A program made the position numbers and the translations under genes. From the NCBI GenBank assembly GCA_035489435.1, contig DATHKG010000181.1: DNA of 64,000 nucleotides; one strand, 5' to 3'. The stretch comes from DATHKG01 sp035489435 (GTDB taxonomy: Bacteria > Bacteroidota > Bacteroidia > Chitinophagales > Chitinophagaceae). Below, piece by piece: positions 62,025 to 64,000 of this stretch. Numbering within the stretch: position 1 is the stretch's first letter; each line of letters opens with the position of its first letter. Under the pieces are notes generated by a model. That model worked only from the letters and a program-made list of their open reading frames with translations, made no database searches and had not been told where the DNA came from.

Positions 62025-64000
62025 GTGAGAGATTCGAACTCAATAAACAAAAACGCAAACAAAGATTCCGCCTTGCAAACCACTTGCTGCTATTGTGGGG
62101 TGGGATGCGGCATTGTAGTTGGCAAAGACCCGCAGGGAAACCTTAAGGTGGATGGTGATAAAACCCATCCTGTGAATAAGGGCATGCTTTGCAGCAAAGG
62201 AATGAACCTGCAGTATACAGTAACTGATACATCAGACCGCCTGTTGTACCCTGAAATGCGTTATAGTCGTAACCAGCCAAGACAAAGAGTTTCGTGGGAC
62301 ACTGCACTGGAACGCACAGCTGCGGTATTTAAAACGCTTATCGGGAAATATGGTCCGGATTCCGTTGCCTTTTACGCATCAGGTCAATGTCTTACTGAAG
62401 AATATTATGTTGTAAATAAGCTAATCAAAGGATTTATAGGCAGTAATAATATTGACACCAACTCAAGATTGTGCATGAGTTCTGCCGTAACCGGTTATAA
62501 GATGAGCCTGGGTGAAGATAGTGTACCAGTGAGTTATGATGACCTTGAATTAGCGGATTGCATTTTTGTTGCAGGCGCAAACCCTGCCTGGTGTCATCCT
62601 ATTTTATGGCGAAGGATTGAAGCTGCCCGTGAAAAAAATCCGGATATTAAGATCATTGTTAGTGATCCGCGTAAAACACAAAGTTGTTCAATTGCAAATG
62701 TTCATCTGCAATTGAATCCGGGCACAGATGTCACTTTGCATCATGCCATTGGCCGGTGCCTGATAGAACAAGGAAGTATTGATTTTGATTTCGTTAAAAA
62801 TCATACTGAAGGCTTTGAAAAATACTCCACAGTGGTTTTTGAACGTACTATAGCGGAAGCTGCGTCAATCTGCGGAGTCGACGAAAATGATATTCGCCTT
62901 TCAGCATCCTTTATTGGCAACGCAAAAGGGTTTATTACTATGTGGACGATGGGATTGAATCAAAGCGTAATTGGAGTTAACAAAAACCTCTCTCTTATTA
63001 ATCTCAACCTCATCACCGGTCATATTGGTAAACCAGGTTCGGGTCCGTTCTCACTAACGGGTCAACCCAATGCAATGGGTGGAAGAGAGGTTGGTGGTTT
63101 AGCTAATCTCTTGCCCGCACACCGGGACTTATCCAATGAAGCACATAGAAATCAAGTAGAAAAATTCTGGAATATTCCATTGGGAACCATAAGCCCGCAG
63201 CCTGGTTTAACAGCCACTGAAATGTTTGAAGCATTGAATGACGGTAAGCTGAAAGCGATATGGATATTGTGTACCAATCCCCTGATCAGCCTGCCAAACG
63301 TTAGAATAGCGGAAGAAGGATTGAAGAGAGCAAAATTTGTAGTAGTCCAGGAAGTTAGCGGTAAAGCCGAAACATTAAAATATGCTGATGTTGTGCTGCC
63401 CGCTGCGGCATGGATAGAAAAAGAAGGGACAATGACAAATGCTGAACGCCGGATCAGCTATCTAAATAAATTGATAAACGCCCCGGGTGAGGCCCTGCCA
63501 GACGCGGAGATTATTTGTCGCTTTGCGACTAAAATGAATTACCCGGGTTTTGATTATAAAAATGCTGGCGATATCTATGCTGAACATGCCGCTTTAACCG
63601 CCGGCACAAATATCGACGTTAGCGGCCTTAATTACGAAATACTGAAAGAGAAGCGTAGTGTACAATGGCCATACACCAAAGAGATCAATGGCTACGGAAC
63701 CAAAAGACTTTTTACTGATAAGAAATTTCACACTGCATCTCATAAAGCAATTCTTCACGCTGTTCCCGACGCAAATAAGTCGGAGAAACCGAATTCGGAT
63801 CACCCGTTGATATTAACAACCGGCCGTATCCGCGACCAATGGCATACCATGAGCAAGACGGGTAAGGTGAATAAATTAAAACAACATATCAGCGAAGCTT
63901 TTTTGGAGATGCATCCGGAAGATGCAGTCAAAAGAGGTATTGAAGAAAATACCCTGGTTGAAATTTTTAATGAAAGAGGTAATGTCAGGGTTAAAGTAAA
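62025..64000 (+). CDS. assimilatory nitrate reductase-like molybdopterin oxidoreductase (3' end outside the window)
   Basis: The frame stays open from a GTG at 62025 to the end of the window (658 codons). N-terminal 4Fe-4S cysteines: TTCCYCGVGCGIVV plus MLCSKGMN. The molybdenum ligand Cys is in NSRLCMSSAV. Further marks: ADCIFVAGANPAWCHPI, VSDPRKT, GHIGKPGSGPFSLTGQPNAMGGREVGG (in parts), WILCTNPL and the C-terminal ILTTGRIRDQWHTMSKTGKV. This is the DMSO-reductase-family NasA/NarB type that reduces nitrate to nitrite in the cytosol. It follows the transporter by six bases. A GTG start is used because no ATG lies before the first cysteine. Confidence 0.9.
   Translation, partial: MRDSNSINKNANKDSALQTTCCYCGVGCGIVVGKDPQGNLKVDGDKTHPVNKGMLCSKGMNLQYTVTDTSDRLLYPEMRYSRNQPRQRVSWDTALERTAAVFKTLIGKYGPDSVAFYASGQCLTEEYYVVNKLIKGFIGSNNIDTNSRLCMSSAVTGYKMSLGEDSVPVSYDDLELADCIFVAGANPAWCHPILWRRIEAAREKNPDIKIIVSDPRKTQSCSIANVHLQLNPGTDVTLHHAIGRCLIEQGSIDFDFVKNHTEGFEKYSTVVFERTIAEAASICGVDENDIRLSASFIGNAKGFITMWTMGLNQSVIGVNKNLSLINLNLITGHIGKPGSGPFSLTGQPNAMGGREVGGLANLLPAHRDLSNEAHRNQVEKFWNIPLGTISPQPGLTATEMFEALNDGKLKAIWILCTNPLISLPNVRIAEEGLKRAKFVVVQEVSGKAETLKYADVVLPAAAWIEKEGTMTNAERRISYLNKLINAPGEALPDAEIICRFATKMNYPGFDYKNAGDIYAEHAALTAGTNIDVSGLNYEILKEKRSVQWPYTKEINGYGTKRLFTDKKFHTASHKAILHAVPDANKSEKPNSDHPLILTTGRIRDQWHTMSKTGKVNKLKQHISEAFLEMHPEDAVKRGIEENTLVEIFNERGNVRVKV

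Overview
The window looks like chromosomal DNA of a Bacteroidota bacterium, most likely family Chitinophagaceae (family-level placement is inference). Support: two SusC/SusD outer-membrane uptake pairs, a subtilase with a type IX secretion C-terminal domain, many Sec/lipoprotein signal peptides ending in AQ/SQ, MacB-like ABC permeases of about 800 residues, A-rich start regions with little Shine-Dalgarno, and promoter elements of the Bacteroidota TTG / TAnnTTTG type. There are no rRNA, tRNA, transposase, phage or CRISPR signals.

Layout. 1-3.5 kb: lactate utilisation genes lutA and lutB (lutB cut by the window edge), then a TetR regulator with a YceI protein, and a CsbD-like stress protein. 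3.5-11 kb: a GH29 fucosidase and a large secreted esterase, a methyltransferase, and a T9SS-exported subtilisin-like protease. 11-14.2 kb: a tight SOS-type cassette umuD-umuC-unknown-SRAP, preceded by a palindromic operator candidate. 14.2-19.3 kb: an outer-membrane DUF481 protein, an EEP hydrolase, a GH1 beta-glucosidase, a glycosyltransferase and an LpxH-like phosphoesterase, mostly overlapping or abutting. 19.5-25 kb: a 797-residue GAF-like protein of unknown role, a DsbA-like protein and an ABC permease. 25-31 kb: a phosphodiesterase, a ThuA protein and two divergent PQQ-type sugar dehydrogenases that form an inverted duplication including their 3' hairpins.

31-38 kb is the most unusual part. 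A SAM-I riboswitch with its own terminator, followed by a short ORF encoding four consecutive cysteines, precedes a SusC-SusD-TlpA-like operon. This suggests that uptake of a sulfur compound is controlled by both methionine/SAM and cysteine status. 38-40.5 kb holds an esterase, a small membrane protein and a YuiH-like molybdoenzyme.

40.5-53.9 kb looks like one carbohydrate-acid locus: AraC regulator, SusC/SusD, two RraA-type aldolases with Sec signals, two Tat-exported enolase-superfamily sugar-acid dehydratases, a BASS-family transporter and a secreted AGE epimerase. Together they read as a catabolic route running largely in the periplasm, with uptake of the resulting 2-oxo acid. 54-57.7 kb: ribokinase, a secreted ADP-ribosylglycohydrolase-fold enzyme and a sugar permease. 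57.7-60.6 kb is mostly non-coding and repeat-rich, interrupted by one alpha/beta hydrolase. 60.6-64 kb begins a nitrate assimilation operon (NarK-type transporter, then a molybdopterin nitrate reductase cut by the window edge).

Across the window many genes are followed by short degenerate tandem repeats that copy the last bases of the gene around the stop codon, and several intergenic regions carry copies of a GAGTTATGA-based hairpin repeat.
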